Positions 44,213-60,416 of a DNA stretch of 64,000 bases are shown one piece after another. The notes under the pieces were generated by a model. It had not been told where the DNA came from and did not search any database. It saw only the letters and a list, made by a program, of their open reading frames with translations. A program made the translations under genes and the position numbers. This DNA is from Blastochloris sulfoviridis. Its GTDB lineage: Bacteria; Pseudomonadota; Alphaproteobacteria; Rhizobiales; Xanthobacteraceae. The stretch lies in NCBI RefSeq assembly GCF_008630065.1, contig NZ_VWPL01000007.1, forward strand, positions 86,139 to 150,138, given 5' to 3'. The number at the start of each line of letters is the position of its first letter. The first letter of the stretch is position 1.

Positions 44213-44845
44213 TCACGCCAGCACCGGTGCCTGGCGCAGCAAGCTGCGGTCCTCGATCTGCTTCACCAGGAAGTCGGCGACGTCCGCGCGCGAGATCACG
44301 CCGTAGCGCCACGTCGCGGGATCGACCAGCACGCGGTAGCGGCCGGTGCGCGGGCCATTGGTGAGCGCCCCCGGCCGGACGATGGTCCAGTCGAGCGGAC
44401 TGGCGCGGATCAGGCGTTCCTGGACGTCCTTGTCGTCATAGGCGCGGCCGAGCAGCACCTGGAACGGCACGCGCTGGAGGAGGCTCATGCTGCTGCGGCT
44501 TTCGCCGGCGCCGTAGCCCGTGACCGCGATGAGCCGCCTGACGCCCACCGCCGCCATCGCGGCCACCAGGATCCGCGTCGCGTCCGAGAACAGGCGCACC
44601 GGGCGGAACAGTTGTCCGGCCCCGACGCCGAGCACCTGGATGATGGCGTCGACGCCCTTCGCCGCCGCCGCGACGTCCGCGCTCGCGAGCGCGTCGCCGT
44701 TCACCTTTTCGAGCGCGGGATGCGACAGGTCTATGCGCCCGGCCGAGCGGGCGAAGGCGCGCACCTTGTGCCCGGCATCGAGCGCCTGGCGCACCGCCTC
44801 AAGCCCGATTCCCCGGCTGGCTCCGATGATCAGCACCCGCGCCAT
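44213..44845 (-). CDS. NAD(P)-binding SDR-like (atypical extended) protein
   Basis: The 210-residue protein has the N-terminal motif MARVLIIGASRGIGLEAVRQAL and the later WTIVRPGALTNGP segment. This is typical of NAD(P)H-binding NmrA/SDR_a5 proteins that act as oxidoreductases or redox sensors. There is no clear Tyr-x3-Lys catalytic pair (VTGYGAGES instead). The substrate is unknown and it is not obviously in an operon. Confidence 0.8.
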   Translation of the reverse strand: MARVLIIGASRGIGLEAVRQALDAGHKVRAFARSAGRIDLSHPALEKVNGDALASADVAAAAKGVDAIIQVLGVGAGQLFRPVRLFSDATRILVAAMAAVGVRRLIAVTGYGAGESRSSMSLLQRVPFQVLLGRAYDDKDVQERLIRASPLDWTIVRPGALTNGPRTGRYRVLVDPATWRYGVISRADVADFLVKQIEDRSLLRQAPVLA

Positions 44846-45063
44846 GGTTTCGCTCCGTCGTGGAGCCGCGCAGCCAAGTGGCCGTCTCGTCGAAGCACCG
44901 GCATCCGCGGCGGAAATCCGTTTCGACTTACGCTCGAACGGCGCGGTCGGATCTCAGCGGCGTCTCGCCGGCCGCGCTTGGATTGCGCGGGGCGATCGTC
45001 AATTCAGCGATGTCTGGCGAGACCTGCATTGCCAGGGATGGCCGGCCGCCGGGATGCGCCGGC

Positions 45064-45531
45064 TCATCCCGGCTTGGCGACCATCACCCAAACGGCCGCG
45101 ACGAGGGGCACGCAGGCGATGATGCCCCAGGTCAGCCAGAGGCGGCTGTCGCGCCAATAGGAGTCCGGGATGGAGCCGCCGGCGGCGAAGCGGCGGGCGG
45201 CCCGGCCAAGCCGGATCTGAGCCGGGATCAGGATGACGATCCATATCGCGCCCGAGACCGCGAACAGGATCTGTCCCCACAGCAGCCAGCCCGGCGCGAA
45301 CGGGTCGAGGCCGCCCACCCACGCCGCGCCGAAACCGCCGATATAGATCAGCACGATGCCGGTGGCCGTGAAGACGAAATCGGTGATCGTGACCAGGCGC
45401 TGGCCGAAGGCGATCACCACCGGATCGCGGGTTCGGTCGGCAAATGCCTTCCAGAATGCGGTGATGGTGACATTGCCGAGCAGGATCACCACACCGAGAA
45501 TGTGCAGAGCTTTCAGAGCGTCATAGAGCAT
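45064..45531 (-). CDS. DUF2269-type integral membrane protein
   Basis: The 155-residue protein has four hydrophobic helices and starts MLYDALKALHILGVVILLGNVTITAFW, the DUF2269 pattern with a conserved His in helix 1. Function unknown. It is followed by the SDR gene 218 bp downstream on the same strand. Confidence 0.8.
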   Translation of the reverse strand: MLYDALKALHILGVVILLGNVTITAFWKAFADRTRDPVVIAFGQRLVTITDFVFTATGIVLIYIGGFGAAWVGGLDPFAPGWLLWGQILFAVSGAIWIVILIPAQIRLGRAARRFAAGGSIPDSYWRDSRLWLTWGIIACVPLVAAVWVMVAKPG

Positions 45532-45840
45532 GCGTCGAACGACCCTTCCGACCGGCCACGCAAACTAGAGCGCCCGCCGATCTGATTGGATCAAGCTGAC
45601 GCTCCAAGTTCTTGAGTTGGTGCATTCTCTTTCGCAAAACCGGTTCCCACTTTTGCGGAGAATGCTTTAGCCGATCATCAGCCCAGGTCCATCAGCTCGA
45701 CGGACGCCCTGGAGGCTCTCCGGCGGCGGGCGGTGATGCGATAGCCAATGACGCGGCGGCCGGTGACCCGACGGCGCGAGCCACCCGCTCCCCCGGCGCG
45801 GGAAAGAGCGCGGCTCCCGGCCCGGAACGCCGGCTTCGGA
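45532..45840. other. Intergenic region containing a family A repeat
   Basis: It holds repeat copy 4 (45567-45669) and about 170 bases of high-GC DNA with no supported gene. Confidence 0.5.
45567..45669. repeat. Palindromic repeat family A copy 4
   Basis: AGAGCGCCCGCCGATC...GATCAAGCTGACGCTCC followed by GCATTCTCTTTCGCAAAA...TTTTGCGGAGAATGC. The second hairpin is nearly identical to that at 279-335. Confidence 0.85.
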
Positions 45841-46719
45841 TCAGTTGAAGAGCTGGTACTGCCGGCCGAACGAGCCGCCGACGCGCTGGAAGCCGTCGCG
45901 CGCCGCCGAATTGTTCTGGTTCAGGTTCAGCGCCTTGGCGTAGGAGCCGGCGGCCTTCTCCTTGTCGCCGATCCGCTCATAGGCCTGGCCGCGGGCCACC
46001 CAGGCGTCGATGCTGCCGGCGTCGGCGGTCACCGCCTCGTCGAAATCGTCGGCCGCCATCTTGGGGTCGTTCAGCGCCATGTAGGACATGCCGCGCGCCA
46101 CGAACGGCTCGGACACGTTCGGCGCCAGCCCGATGGCGGTGGTGAAGTCGTCGATGGCGAACTTGTGCTGGCCCTGGGCCTGATAGACGAGCCCGCGATT
46201 GTGGTAGGCCTGGGCGTTGTCCGGCTTCAGCTCGATCGCCTTGTTGAAATCGTCCAGCGCCTGGTTGGCCTGCCCCTGCAGCCGATAGACCGTGCCGCGC
46301 CCGACGAAGGCCGCCGAATAGGACGGGTCGATGCGGATGGCGGCGTTGTAGTCGGCGAGTGCCTGATCGGGCCGGCGCATCTTCTGGTACACCAGCGCCC
46401 GGTTGGCGTAGGCCTGGGCGTAGTTGGGATCGATCTGGATGGCGCGGTTGAAGTCGGCCTGCGCCTCCTGGTACTGGCCGGCCCGGCCGTACACCGATCC
46501 GCGCATGTTGAAGGCCTGCGGATCGTTGGGATTGCGCTGCACCACCTCCGTCAGCGACTGGAGGTTGGTCGAGGCGGCGTATCTGAGGTCTTCGTCATCG
46601 CTGCCGGCGCCGACGCCGACGCCGACCGTCTGGCAGCCGGCGACCAATAGCCCGGCCGCCGCCGCCACGGCCAGACGCCGGACGGCGCTGCGCAGGCGAA
46701 TATCCATCGCTGTGTTCAT
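45841..46719 (-). CDS. TPR-repeat lipoprotein (NlpI-like)
   Basis: The 292-residue protein has a lipoprotein signal (LLVAGC lipobox near residue 29) and at least six TPR units (for example DPQAFNMRGSVYGRAGQYQEA and NAQAYHNRGLVYQAQGQHKFA). It is an envelope scaffold or adaptor of the kind common in rhizobia. ATG 46719 is preferred to a TTG seven codons upstream. No partner genes are evident. Confidence 0.87.
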   Translation of the reverse strand: MNTAMDIRLRSAVRRLAVAAAAGLLVAGCQTVGVGVGAGSDDEDLRYAASTNLQSLTEVVQRNPNDPQAFNMRGSVYGRAGQYQEAQADFNRAIQIDPNYAQAYANRALVYQKMRRPDQALADYNAAIRIDPSYSAAFVGRGTVYRLQGQANQALDDFNKAIELKPDNAQAYHNRGLVYQAQGQHKFAIDDFTTAIGLAPNVSEPFVARGMSYMALNDPKMAADDFDEAVTADAGSIDAWVARGQAYERIGDKEKAAGSYAKALNLNQNNSAARDGFQRVGGSFGRQYQLFN

Positions 46720-47028
46720 CACGGGGTGTTCGATCGACAATGCGGCGTTCTCGGGGCGCCGGCCCGCCTGTCAGGCAAAATATGCTTGCGGCGCGACATG
46801 TCCGCGCCGGCGGAGCCGATCGTCACGCCAAGGCATCCGCCGATCCGGCTGAACCGGGCGGATGCTCCCTTCGGGTTTCCGGTCGACCCCTTCGGGAGAC
46901 CGGAAACGGTCCTTGAGCTGGCGCATTCCCGTCCGCGAAACCGGTATTCCCGCGTCTGCGGAGACTGCGCTGGCGGCCGGCCCGGCCGCGACTCGTTCGC
47001 TCAGGGCCGCGGTGCGCGGCTTGTCCGC
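46720..47028. repeat. Intergenic region with composite palindromic repeats (families A and B, degenerate)
   Basis: Around 46832-46970 it contains GCATCCGCCGATCC...GGCGGATGCTCC, TTTCCGGTCGACCCCTTCGGGAGACCGGAAAC and GCGCATTCCCGTCCGCGAAACCGG...TCTGCGGAGACTGCGC. These look like decayed family A and B units. No gene seen. Confidence 0.55.
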
Positions 47029-47310
47029 TCAGGGCCGCGGGCCGCGGCTCATGCCACCGGCGCCGGGGCCGCCCATGCCCGGACGCAGCACCTTCGGCTT
47101 GCTCGGGAGCAGGCCTTCGCGCTGGGCGCGCTTGCGGGCCAGCTTGCGGGCGCGGCGCACGGCCTCCGCCTTCTCCCGCGCCTTCTTCTCGGAAGGCTTC
47201 TCATAGTGGCCGCGAAGCTTCATCTCGCGGAAAATGCCCTCGCGCTGCATCTTCTTCTTCAGCGCCTTGAGAGCCTGATCGACATTATTGTCGCGAACGA
47301 TGACCTGCAC
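47029..47310 (-). CDS. rpsU: 30S ribosomal protein S21
   Basis: The 93-residue basic protein starts [31 protein letters not shown], the S21 pattern. An Arg/Lys-rich middle and a Gly/Pro/Met-rich tail ([14 protein letters not shown]) follow, the tail being an alphaproteobacterial extension. It takes part in translation initiation on the small subunit. Monocistronic here. Confidence 0.96.
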   Translation of the reverse strand: MQVIVRDNNVDQALKALKKKMQREGIFREMKLRGHYEKPSEKKAREKAEAVRRARKLARKRAQREGLLPSKPKVLRPGMGGPGAGGMSRGPRP

Positions 47311-47522
47311 GCGTGTGCCTTTCGGGTCCTGGTCAAAACGGGATCAAGCGGGAACGGCGGGCCCGCTGCGCGAGAGGCATCACGCAGGGATGGCGCCGAG
47401 GCCGCGCCCTTAGCAAAACTGGCGTCGTTTGTCCATGGCGTCCACGGCCGGCAATGCCGGAATCGTGCAGCTACGCGGTTTTCCGCCTTGCCGGGGTGCA
47501 TCCTGCCGCGCCGACAAGCGCG

Positions 47523-48926
47523 TCAGATGTGCAGCGCGCGCTTGTCGACCGCCAGCGCCGCCTCCTTGACCGCCTCGGGCAGCGTCGGGTGGGCGTGGCA
47601 GGTGCGGGCGATGTCCTCGGCGCTCGCGCCGAACTCCATGGCGATGGCGGCTTCCGCGATCATGTTGCCGGCGTCCGAGCCGATGATGTGGACGCCGAGC
47701 ACGCGGTCGGTGGCGGCATCGGCCAGGATCTTCACGAAGCCCTCGGTCTGCTGGTTGGCCTTGGCGCGGCCATTGGCGGTGAAGGGGAACTTGCCGACCT
47801 TGTAGGCGATGCCGTCCCGCTTCAGGCCGTCCTCGGTGCGGCCGACGGAGGCGACCTCGGGAGCGGTGTAGAGCACGCCGGGGATCACCGCATAATTGAC
47901 GTGGCCGGCGCGGCCGGCGATCAGCTCGGCCACCGCCACGCCCTCGTCCTCGGCCTTGTGGGCCAGCATCGGCCCGTCGATGACGTCGCCGATGGCGTAG
48001 ATGCCGGGCACGCTGGTGGCGTAATGCCCATCGACCACGACGCGGCCCTTGGCGTCCTGCGCCACGCCCACCGCCTCAAGCCCCAGCCCGGCGGTGAACG
48101 GCACCCGGCCGATCGCCACCAGCACCACGTCGGCCTCCAGCCCCTCGGGTGCGCCGCCGGCCGCCGGCTCGATGGTCACCGCGAGCCGCTTGCCCGAGGT
48201 CTCCACCGCCGTGACCTTCGAGCCCAGCTTGAAGGTGACGCCCTGGCGCTCCAGGATGCGCTGGAACTGGCGGCAGACCTCCGAATCCATGCCCGGCAGG
48301 ATGCGGTCGAGGAACTCGACCACCGTCACCTCGGCGCCGAGCCGCCGCCACACCGAGCCGAGCTCGAGCCCGATCACGCCGGCGCCGACCACCACCAGCC
48401 GGCCCGGCACGTGGCCGAGCGCCAGCGCGCCGGTGGAGGAGACGATGCGCTTCTCATCGATGGCGATGCCGGGGAGCTGCGCCACGTCCGAGCCGGTGGC
48501 GATGACGATCGAGGCGGCCTCGATCACCTGCGCCGAACCGTCCTCGGCGGCGACCTGGACGCGGCCGGGGCCGAGGATGGTGCCGAGGCCGTGGAAGGAC
48601 TCGATCTTGTTCTTCTTGAGCAGGAAGTCGATGCCCTTGACGTTGCCGTCGATCGCCTCCTGCTTGAAGGCCATCATGGTCTTGAGGTCGAGCGCCGGCT
48701 TGCCGACCTTGATGCCCATCTTGTCGAAGGCGTGCCCGGCCTCCTCGAACAGCTCGGAGGCGTGCAGCAGCGCCTTGGACGGGATGCAGCCGACGTTCAG
48801 GCAGGTGCCGCCGAAGGTCTTGCGCTTCTCGACCACCGCCACCTTCAGGCCGAGCTGGGCGGCACGAATGGCGCAGACATAGCCGCCGGGGCCGGTGCCG
48901 ATGACGATCAGATCGTAGGTTGCCAT
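47523..48926 (-). CDS. lpdA: Dihydrolipoyl dehydrogenase (E3) of the 2-oxoglutarate dehydrogenase operon
   Basis: The 467-residue FAD disulfide reductase has the redox-active pair in [16 protein letters not shown], an NAD site [16 protein letters not shown] and the dimer-interface His in HAHPTLPE. It reoxidises lipoyl groups on SucB. It is the last gene of mdh-sucC-sucD-sucA-sucB-lpdA, separated from sucB by the DUF4160/DUF2442 pair. The start is [10 protein letters not shown]. Confidence 0.96.
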   Translation of the reverse strand: MATYDLIVIGTGPGGYVCAIRAAQLGLKVAVVEKRKTFGGTCLNVGCIPSKALLHASELFEEAGHAFDKMGIKVGKPALDLKTMMAFKQEAIDGNVKGIDFLLKKNKIESFHGLGTILGPGRVQVAAEDGSAQVIEAASIVIATGSDVAQLPGIAIDEKRIVSSTGALALGHVPGRLVVVGAGVIGLELGSVWRRLGAEVTVVEFLDRILPGMDSEVCRQFQRILERQGVTFKLGSKVTAVETSGKRLAVTIEPAAGGAPEGLEADVVLVAIGRVPFTAGLGLEAVGVAQDAKGRVVVDGHYATSVPGIYAIGDVIDGPMLAHKAEDEGVAVAELIAGRAGHVNYAVIPGVLYTAPEVASVGRTEDGLKRDGIAYKVGKFPFTANGRAKANQQTEGFVKILADAATDRVLGVHIIGSDAGNMIAEAAIAMEFGASAEDIARTCHAHPTLPEAVKEAALAVDKRALHI

Positions 48927-49013
48927 GCTTCGCTCGTTGATGCCGTTCGCTCGCTGATGCCGACAGTCCGGCGGGCGCGTCACGGAAAGGGAGGGATCGT
49001 GGGGTGAGCGGCG

Positions 49014-49325
49014 CTACTCCGCAGCCGGGAGCTTGGCGCGGTGCTGCGCGGCCAGTCGTTCGACGAACTGGGTCTCAAGCCGGATCCGCGTCGCGTCCGG
49101 GCAGAAATCGAGCTCGTGTCCCTCGCGATCGAGAAACCAGCCGAAGGTGTGTCCGTCCGGCGCCACCGCGACCTCGCCGAACACCTTGGGATCCTTCAGC
49201 GGCGCGAAAACCGGACCACGTTCGATGTGATCGCCGAGGTCGTACTCGCCGGAAAAACCGTCGTCGAACGTCACCCGCAACACGGGATAGCGGACGACTT
49301 CGACGCTGCGGACCGAATAGTTCAT
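49014..49325 (-). CDS. DUF2442 domain protein (probable antitoxin-like partner)
   Basis: The 103-residue protein (MNYSVRSVEVVRYPVLRVTFDDG..., with FAPLKDPKVFGEVAVAPDGHTFGWF) matches the DUF2442 pattern. Its ATG overlaps the stop of the upstream DUF4160 gene by four bases. DUF4160/DUF2442 pairs recur as mobile, toxin-antitoxin-like modules, but their activity is not established here. It is inserted between sucB and lpdA. Confidence 0.8.
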   Translation of the reverse strand: MNYSVRSVEVVRYPVLRVTFDDGFSGEYDLGDHIERGPVFAPLKDPKVFGEVAVAPDGHTFGWFLDREGHELDFCPDATRIRLETQFVERLAAQHRAKLPAAE

Positions 49326-49576
49326 TCGATCATTCCTCCTGCATAGCGCCCAGCCCGAACTTCCGTCCAAACGAACGCCACTTCCTCGCGGTGGCGGGCC
49401 AGCCAATCCTGCACCCGCTTTCGCTTGGCCGGAGGCAACGATCCATTGAGAACGTCGCCCGTGGCAATCGAAATCTGCGCCTCGAAGCCGCCGATCCTGG
49501 CGTGAAGGTGCGGCGGCAAATGATCCTTCAAGTGGATCATGAGGACCACACCATCAACGATCGCGATCGTCGGCAT
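49322..49576 (-). CDS. DUF4160 domain protein
   Basis: The 84-residue protein (MPTIAIVDGVVLMIHLKDHLPPHLHARI...) carries the DUF4160 signature with the His-Leu-Pro-Pro-His motif. It lies 8 bp downstream of sucB on the same strand and is translationally coupled to the DUF2442 gene. It is the possible toxin partner of a small two-gene module. Confidence 0.82.
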   Translation of the reverse strand: MPTIAIVDGVVLMIHLKDHLPPHLHARIGGFEAQISIATGDVLNGSLPPAKRKRVQDWLARHREEVAFVWTEVRAGRYAGGMIE

Positions 49577-49584
49577 GGACGTCC

Positions 49585-50829
49585 CTAAACGTCCAGCACC
49601 AGCCGGGTCGGATCCTCCAGCGCTTCCTTCACCCGCACCAGGAAGGTCACCGCGTCCTTGCCGTCGATGATGCGGTGGTCGTAGGACAGCGCCAGATACA
49701 TCATCGGCCGCGCCACGATCTGGCCGCCCCGCACCACCGGCCGCTCCTCGATGCGGTGCATGCCGAGGATCGCCGACTGCGGCGCGTTCAGGATCGGCGT
49801 CGACATCAGCGAGCCATAGACGCCGCCATTGGTGATGGTGAAGGTGCCGCCCTGCATCTCCTCGATGGTGAGCTGGCCGTCGCGGGCGCGCTTGCCGTAG
49901 GAGGTGATCACCTTCTCGATCTCGGCGATGGTCAGCCGGTCGGCGTCGCGCACCACCGGCACGACGAGGCCCTTGTCGGTGCCGACGGCGACGCCGACGT
50001 GGTAGTAGTTCTTGTAGACGATGTCCTCGCCGTCGATCTCGGCATTGACCGCCGGCATCTCGCGCAGCGCCTGCACGCACGCCTTCACGAAGAAGCCCAT
50101 GAAGCCGAGCTTGGCGCCGTGCTTCTTCTCGAACTGCGTCTTGTATTCGTTGCGCAGGTTCATCACCGCGCTCATGTCGACGTCGTTGAACGTCGTCAGC
50201 ATCGCCGCGGTGTTCTGCGCCTCCTTCAGCCGCCGGGCGATGGTCTGGCGCAGCTTCGACATGCGCACGCGTTCTTCCCGCGCGCTGTCGTCGGGGGCGG
50301 AGGGGGCGCGCACCTTGATCGGGGCCGCGGGCGCAGGCGCCCGAGCCGGCGCGGGAACCGGCGCCTGGACGGGCGCGGCGGCCGGCGCGGCGGCGGCCGC
50401 CAGCATGTCGCCCTTGGTGACGCGGCCATCCCGGCCGGTGCCGGTGACGGTTGCCGGATCGATGCCGCTTTCGGCGGCGATGCGGCGCACCGCCGGACCG
50501 TGCTCGACGGCGGGCGCGGTCGCGGGCTTGGCCGCCACGGCGGGGGCTGCGGCAGCGGGCGCGGCCTTGGCCGCCGGCTTGGCGCCGCCGGCGCCTTCCT
50601 GCAGCAGGCCCAGCACCGCGCCGACGCCGACCGCGTCGCCCGGATTGGCCAGCACCTGCGCCAGCACGCCGGCGGCCGGGGCCGGCACCTCGACGGTGAC
50701 CTTGTCGGTCTCGAGCTCGACCAGCGGCTCGTCGGCGGCGACAGCATCGCCGGGCTTCTTGAACCAGCGGCCGATGGTGGCCTCGGTGACCGACTCGCCG
50801 AGCGTGGGAACGCGGATTTCCATCGTCAT
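49585..50829 (-). CDS. sucB: 2-Oxoglutarate dehydrogenase E2, dihydrolipoyl succinyltransferase
   Basis: The 414-residue protein has a lipoyl domain ([17 protein letters not shown], lipoylated Lys), an Ala/Pro linker, an E1/E3-binding domain ([31 protein letters not shown]) and the catalytic domain ending [17 protein letters not shown]. It transfers succinyl to CoA. The start is [13 protein letters not shown]; the Met two codons later is equally possible. Confidence 0.97.
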   Translation of the reverse strand: MTMEIRVPTLGESVTEATIGRWFKKPGDAVAADEPLVELETDKVTVEVPAPAAGVLAQVLANPGDAVGVGAVLGLLQEGAGGAKPAAKAAPAAAAPAVAAKPATAPAVEHGPAVRRIAAESGIDPATVTGTGRDGRVTKGDMLAAAAAPAAAPVQAPVPAPARAPAPAAPIKVRAPSAPDDSAREERVRMSKLRQTIARRLKEAQNTAAMLTTFNDVDMSAVMNLRNEYKTQFEKKHGAKLGFMGFFVKACVQALREMPAVNAEIDGEDIVYKNYYHVGVAVGTDKGLVVPVVRDADRLTIAEIEKVITSYGKRARDGQLTIEEMQGGTFTITNGGVYGSLMSTPILNAPQSAILGMHRIEERPVVRGGQIVARPMMYLALSYDHRIIDGKDAVTFLVRVKEALEDPTRLVLDV

Positions 50830-50889
50830 CGTCTCTTCTTCGCCCGCCGGGGGCGCCTCCCAATATGTGCCGCGGCTTTGCCGCCGGTC

Positions 50890-53856
<2,967 letters not shown>

Positions 53857-54069
53857 GCGACACCTCCGGAGCGCCACGGCGCTCCCGGTTTGCGGTCATA
53901 CGGTTTGCCGACGATCCCTGCGGGATCCCGGAAACGGCCCCGTGGCGGGCCGCGTTCGCTGCCGCGGCCTCGTTGTCGGTGCGGCCCGTCCGGGGCCGCG
54001 CCGTCTTGGGGCCGCGCCGTCTTGGGGCAAGGCGCCAGCGGATGCCGCCGGCGCCTTGCCGCGTTCGTG
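53857..54069. repeat. sucD-sucA intergenic region with a family B fragment
   Basis: CATACGGTTTGCCGACGATCCCTGCGGGATCCCGGAAACGG (53897-53938 region) resembles the repeat at 14767. A tandem GGCCGCGCCGTCTTGG repeat follows near 53993-54024. No gene. Confidence 0.5.
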
Positions 54070-54954
<885 letters not shown>

Positions 54955-54956
54955 CC

Positions 54957-55316
54957 CTAACCCCTAAGCGTTGCTCGATTTGCAGACCATTTGGACAGGC
55001 GCAAAACTGACAGAAAAACAACCGGCATTACGATCAACCCCAAAGTGCCGGCAGATAGGAAAGCGACGACGGCAAACCATTCTCCGCCGTCGATACAAGT
55101 GCGCGTCGCAGCCCCACATTTCTCCTCAGACTGGTAGAGGACAAATACGATGAGGCTTAGAATCGCAATCATCTGCACATAGCCGCAATAGACACCTACG
55201 CGGTGATGAAACACGCCCTCTATTGCCCACTGAATGACAACGAGAGCTCCAGCGATCAACAGACCGACAAGAGCTGCGGCAGCGATAAGGAGAATAAGCC
55301 CAGCTGCCCCCGCCAC
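54957..55316 (-). CDS. Small three-helix membrane protein inserted between sucC and sucD
   Basis: The ORF has 119 residues from GTG 55316 (3 bases after the sucC stop). It has three hydrophobic segments ([57 protein letters not shown]), with an intervening loop holding two Cys (CGAATRTC). GC over 54961-55320 is about 53 percent by hand count against roughly 65 percent in sucC, and codon use is correspondingly AT-richer, so it looks acquired. It ends 2 bases before sucD. No family is recognised; a longer in-frame reading through sucC is rejected. Confidence 0.6.
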   Translation of the reverse strand: MAGAAGLILLIAAAALVGLLIAGALVVIQWAIEGVFHHRVGVYCGYVQMIAILSLIVFVLYQSEEKCGAATRTCIDGGEWFAVVAFLSAGTLGLIVMPVVFLSVLRLSKWSANRATLRG

Positions 55317-55318
55317 TG

Positions 55319-56518
<1,200 letters not shown>

Positions 56519-56684
56519 GTGGTCCCTGCCCCTCCTCCCGCGGCCGTCACGGCCACGGCGAGGCGTTCATCCCTGACTTGACGATCGGTCCGCTGGTTCA
56601 AGGCCAGCGCCGGTGCGGGCTGCACCGGCGCGCCTTGCCGGCGGCGTTTCTCACCGGCCAATATCTCTCACTGGCCGAGTTCTC

Positions 56685-58141
<1,457 letters not shown>

Positions 58142-58795
58142 TCACAGCAGCCCGCCATAGAGCGCCCGCAGCACCAGGCGGACGGCGGCTGCGACCCGCG
58201 CGCCGATCTCGTCGCGCGGCACGTCGCAGTCCGCCGCCACCGCCACCGGGTCGATGAACCGGTGCAGCACGTCGAGGATCACCGCCGTCGCCTTGTCGCG
58301 GCTGCGCACCCGGAACAGCTGGGCGCCGACGCCATCCTCAATGATGCGCTCGATCAGCGTGCGCACGCGCTGGCGGTGGCGGCGCGACACGATGCGCCCG
58401 CCGGCGAAGGCGGCCAGATGCAGCGCGTTGAGGTTGGGCTCGGCCTCGGCGCGCTCGCGCAAGCCCCTGGCATAGGCCAGGATCAGCCGTTCCAGCTTGT
58501 CGTCGGCCGGGTCGGGGGCGTCGGCCACCGTCTGCAGCAGCGCCTCCAGCTCCTTCAGCCAGTCGGCGGTGATGGCGTCGACCAGCGCCTCCTTGGACGG
58601 GAAGTAGCGGTAGACATTGGCGTGGGTCATGCCGGCTTCGCGGGCGATCGCCACCACCGTGGTGCGCTCGATGCCGAAGCGGCGGACATGGTCGGTGGCG
58701 ATGCCGAGCAGCGCCTCGCCGCGCCGCCCCGCCTGACGCGCCGCCGTCTGCCGTGGAGCGGTCTGGCGCGGAGCGGTGGCGCGCGCGTCCGCCAT
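58142..58795 (-). CDS. TetR-family transcriptional regulator
   Basis: The 217-residue protein has an N-terminal HTH (RFGIERTTVVAIAREAGMTHANVYRYFPSKEALVDAI) and a variable ligand domain. The first 27 residues are an Ala/Arg/Gln-rich extension with repeated APRQTA units. It starts 3 bases after the zapE stop and is probably co-transcribed with it. Ligand unknown. Confidence 0.9.
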   Translation of the reverse strand: MADARATAPRQTAPRQTAARQAGRRGEALLGIATDHVRRFGIERTTVVAIAREAGMTHANVYRYFPSKEALVDAITADWLKELEALLQTVADAPDPADDKLERLILAYARGLRERAEAEPNLNALHLAAFAGGRIVSRRHRQRVRTLIERIIEDGVGAQLFRVRSRDKATAVILDVLHRFIDPVAVAADCDVPRDEIGARVAAAVRLVLRALYGGLL

Positions 58796-58798
58796 GGC

Positions 58799-59971
58799 TC
58801 AGGTCTCGACCAGACCGGTGGCGTCGCCGCTGGCCTCCGAGTCGGGCCGCCCGTGCGGCAGAGCGAGGTAGTCGGCCGAGCGCATCTCGGTCAGGCGCGA
58901 GGCGGTGCGGGCGAAGGCGAAGCTCTCATAGCCCGCGCTGCCGGTCCACAGCGCCGAAGGCTCGGCGGCGGCCGAGGCCAGGAGCTTGACCCGGCTGTCG
59001 TAGAGCGTGTCGACGAGCGTGATGAAGCGGCGCGCCTCGTTGCGGCTGGTCTCGTCCATCTGCGGCACGCCCGCGACGATGAGGGTGTGGAAGTTCTCGG
59101 CGATGGCGAGAAAATCGGCCGGGCCCAGCGGCTGCTCGCACAGGTCGGGAAACCCGAACCAAGCGGCGCCGCGCGCGGCGCGCGGCACGTCGAGGCTGCG
59201 GCCGAGCAGCCGGATGCGCGCCGGCCCGCCGCCGTCGCAGCCGGCGATGCGCCGCCAGGCGCTGTCCAGCGCGAAGCGGGCGCCGTCGTCGGCCGGCACG
59301 TGCCAGACCGGAATGCCGTCCAGCTTCTCCATCCGGAAATCGGTGCGCGCGTCGAGGCGCGCGACCTCGACCTGCTCGGCCAAGAGGCCGAGAAAGGGCA
59401 CGAACAGCGCCCGGTTCAGGCCGTTCTCGTAGAGCCGTTCGGGGGGGACGTTGGAGGTCGCCACCACCACGACGCCAAGCGCGAACAGCCGGCCGAACAG
59501 CCGGCCGAGGATCATGGCGTCGGCGATGTCGGTGACGTGGAACTCGTCGAAGCACAGAAGCGTCGCCTCAAGGGCCAGCGCCTCGGCCACCGGCGCCACC
59601 GGGTCGTCGCCCTTGACCTCGCCGTGCCTCTTCTTCTGCCGCCAGTCGTGGATGCGGGCGTGGACGTCCTGCATGAAGGCGTGGAAGTGCACCCGGCGCT
59701 TCCTGGCCAGCGGCGCGGCCTGGAAGAACAGGTCCATCAGCATGGTCTTGCCGCGGCCGACCTCGCCCCAGATGTAGAGCCCGCGCGGCACGGCCACCGA
59801 CTTGCGGCCGAACAGCCAGCCCAGCGCCGAGGATTTCTGGGCCAGATGATAGACCGCCAGCTCCCGCGCCAAGGCGTCGAGCCGGCAGGCGACCTCCTCC
59901 TGCGCGGCGTCGTGTTCGATCTCGCCGTGGTCGGCGAGAGCCCGGTAGCGTTCAAGACAGGAGGCGAGCAT
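58799..59971 (-). CDS. zapE: Cell division protein ZapE / AFG1-like AAA ATPase
   Basis: The 390-residue P-loop ATPase has Walker A GEVGRGKTMLMD, Walker B LLCFDEFHVTD, sensor-1 region VVVATSNVPPERLY and the AFG1 motif RALFVPFLGLL. In Escherichia coli the homologue ZapE binds FtsZ under stress; in mitochondria AFG1/LACE1 handles misfolded proteins. In alphaproteobacteria the gene often lies near the mdh-suc cluster, as here. The start is at MLASCLERYRAL. Confidence 0.92.
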   Translation of the reverse strand: MLASCLERYRALADHGEIEHDAAQEEVACRLDALARELAVYHLAQKSSALGWLFGRKSVAVPRGLYIWGEVGRGKTMLMDLFFQAAPLARKRRVHFHAFMQDVHARIHDWRQKKRHGEVKGDDPVAPVAEALALEATLLCFDEFHVTDIADAMILGRLFGRLFALGVVVVATSNVPPERLYENGLNRALFVPFLGLLAEQVEVARLDARTDFRMEKLDGIPVWHVPADDGARFALDSAWRRIAGCDGGGPARIRLLGRSLDVPRAARGAAWFGFPDLCEQPLGPADFLAIAENFHTLIVAGVPQMDETSRNEARRFITLVDTLYDSRVKLLASAAAEPSALWTGSAGYESFAFARTASRLTEMRSADYLALPHGRPDSEASGDATGLVET

Positions 59972-60416
59972 CGGCGGTGTCGGGTCGGTGTCGGGTCGGT
60001 GTCCCAGCCCAGCAGTTAGGCGGTGCGCGTGCGCCGCACAAGGGCAGGGGCGCCGGCCGGGCCGGGACGATGCCGCGGCAATTGGCGCGGCGGCGCGGCG
60101 GTCAGTTCGGCGGCGCGCGCGGCGCGCCCTGCCGCGCGTCTCCGGATCGTGCCACCCGATGCGGATCAAGACTTCGGGCTGCCGTGCCGCATCTTGACTG
60201 GCATATGTTTTCGCTACGAAACCGCAACCTACTTTGCTGATATTTCCCGCTTTGAGTCCCACGGCCCGCGGGTTAACGGCGAAACCATGGCTTGCACCCG
60301 GACGAATAGTCGGGAATTTATGATTTTGCTCCTATATTTAGCTCTCATCGGCTTATTTTCTTCATTGACGGTCGCATTACTGCAATGCAACGATTTGCCT
60401 TGCCTCCTATTGTGCA
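59972..60416. other. Divergent intergenic region, zapE / GNAT 2
   Basis: No supported gene. It begins with an 11-bp tandem repeat GGTGTCGGGTC (59976-60003, about 2.5 units). The right half (60200-60416) is AT-rich and presumably carries the GNAT promoter. Confidence 0.5.
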
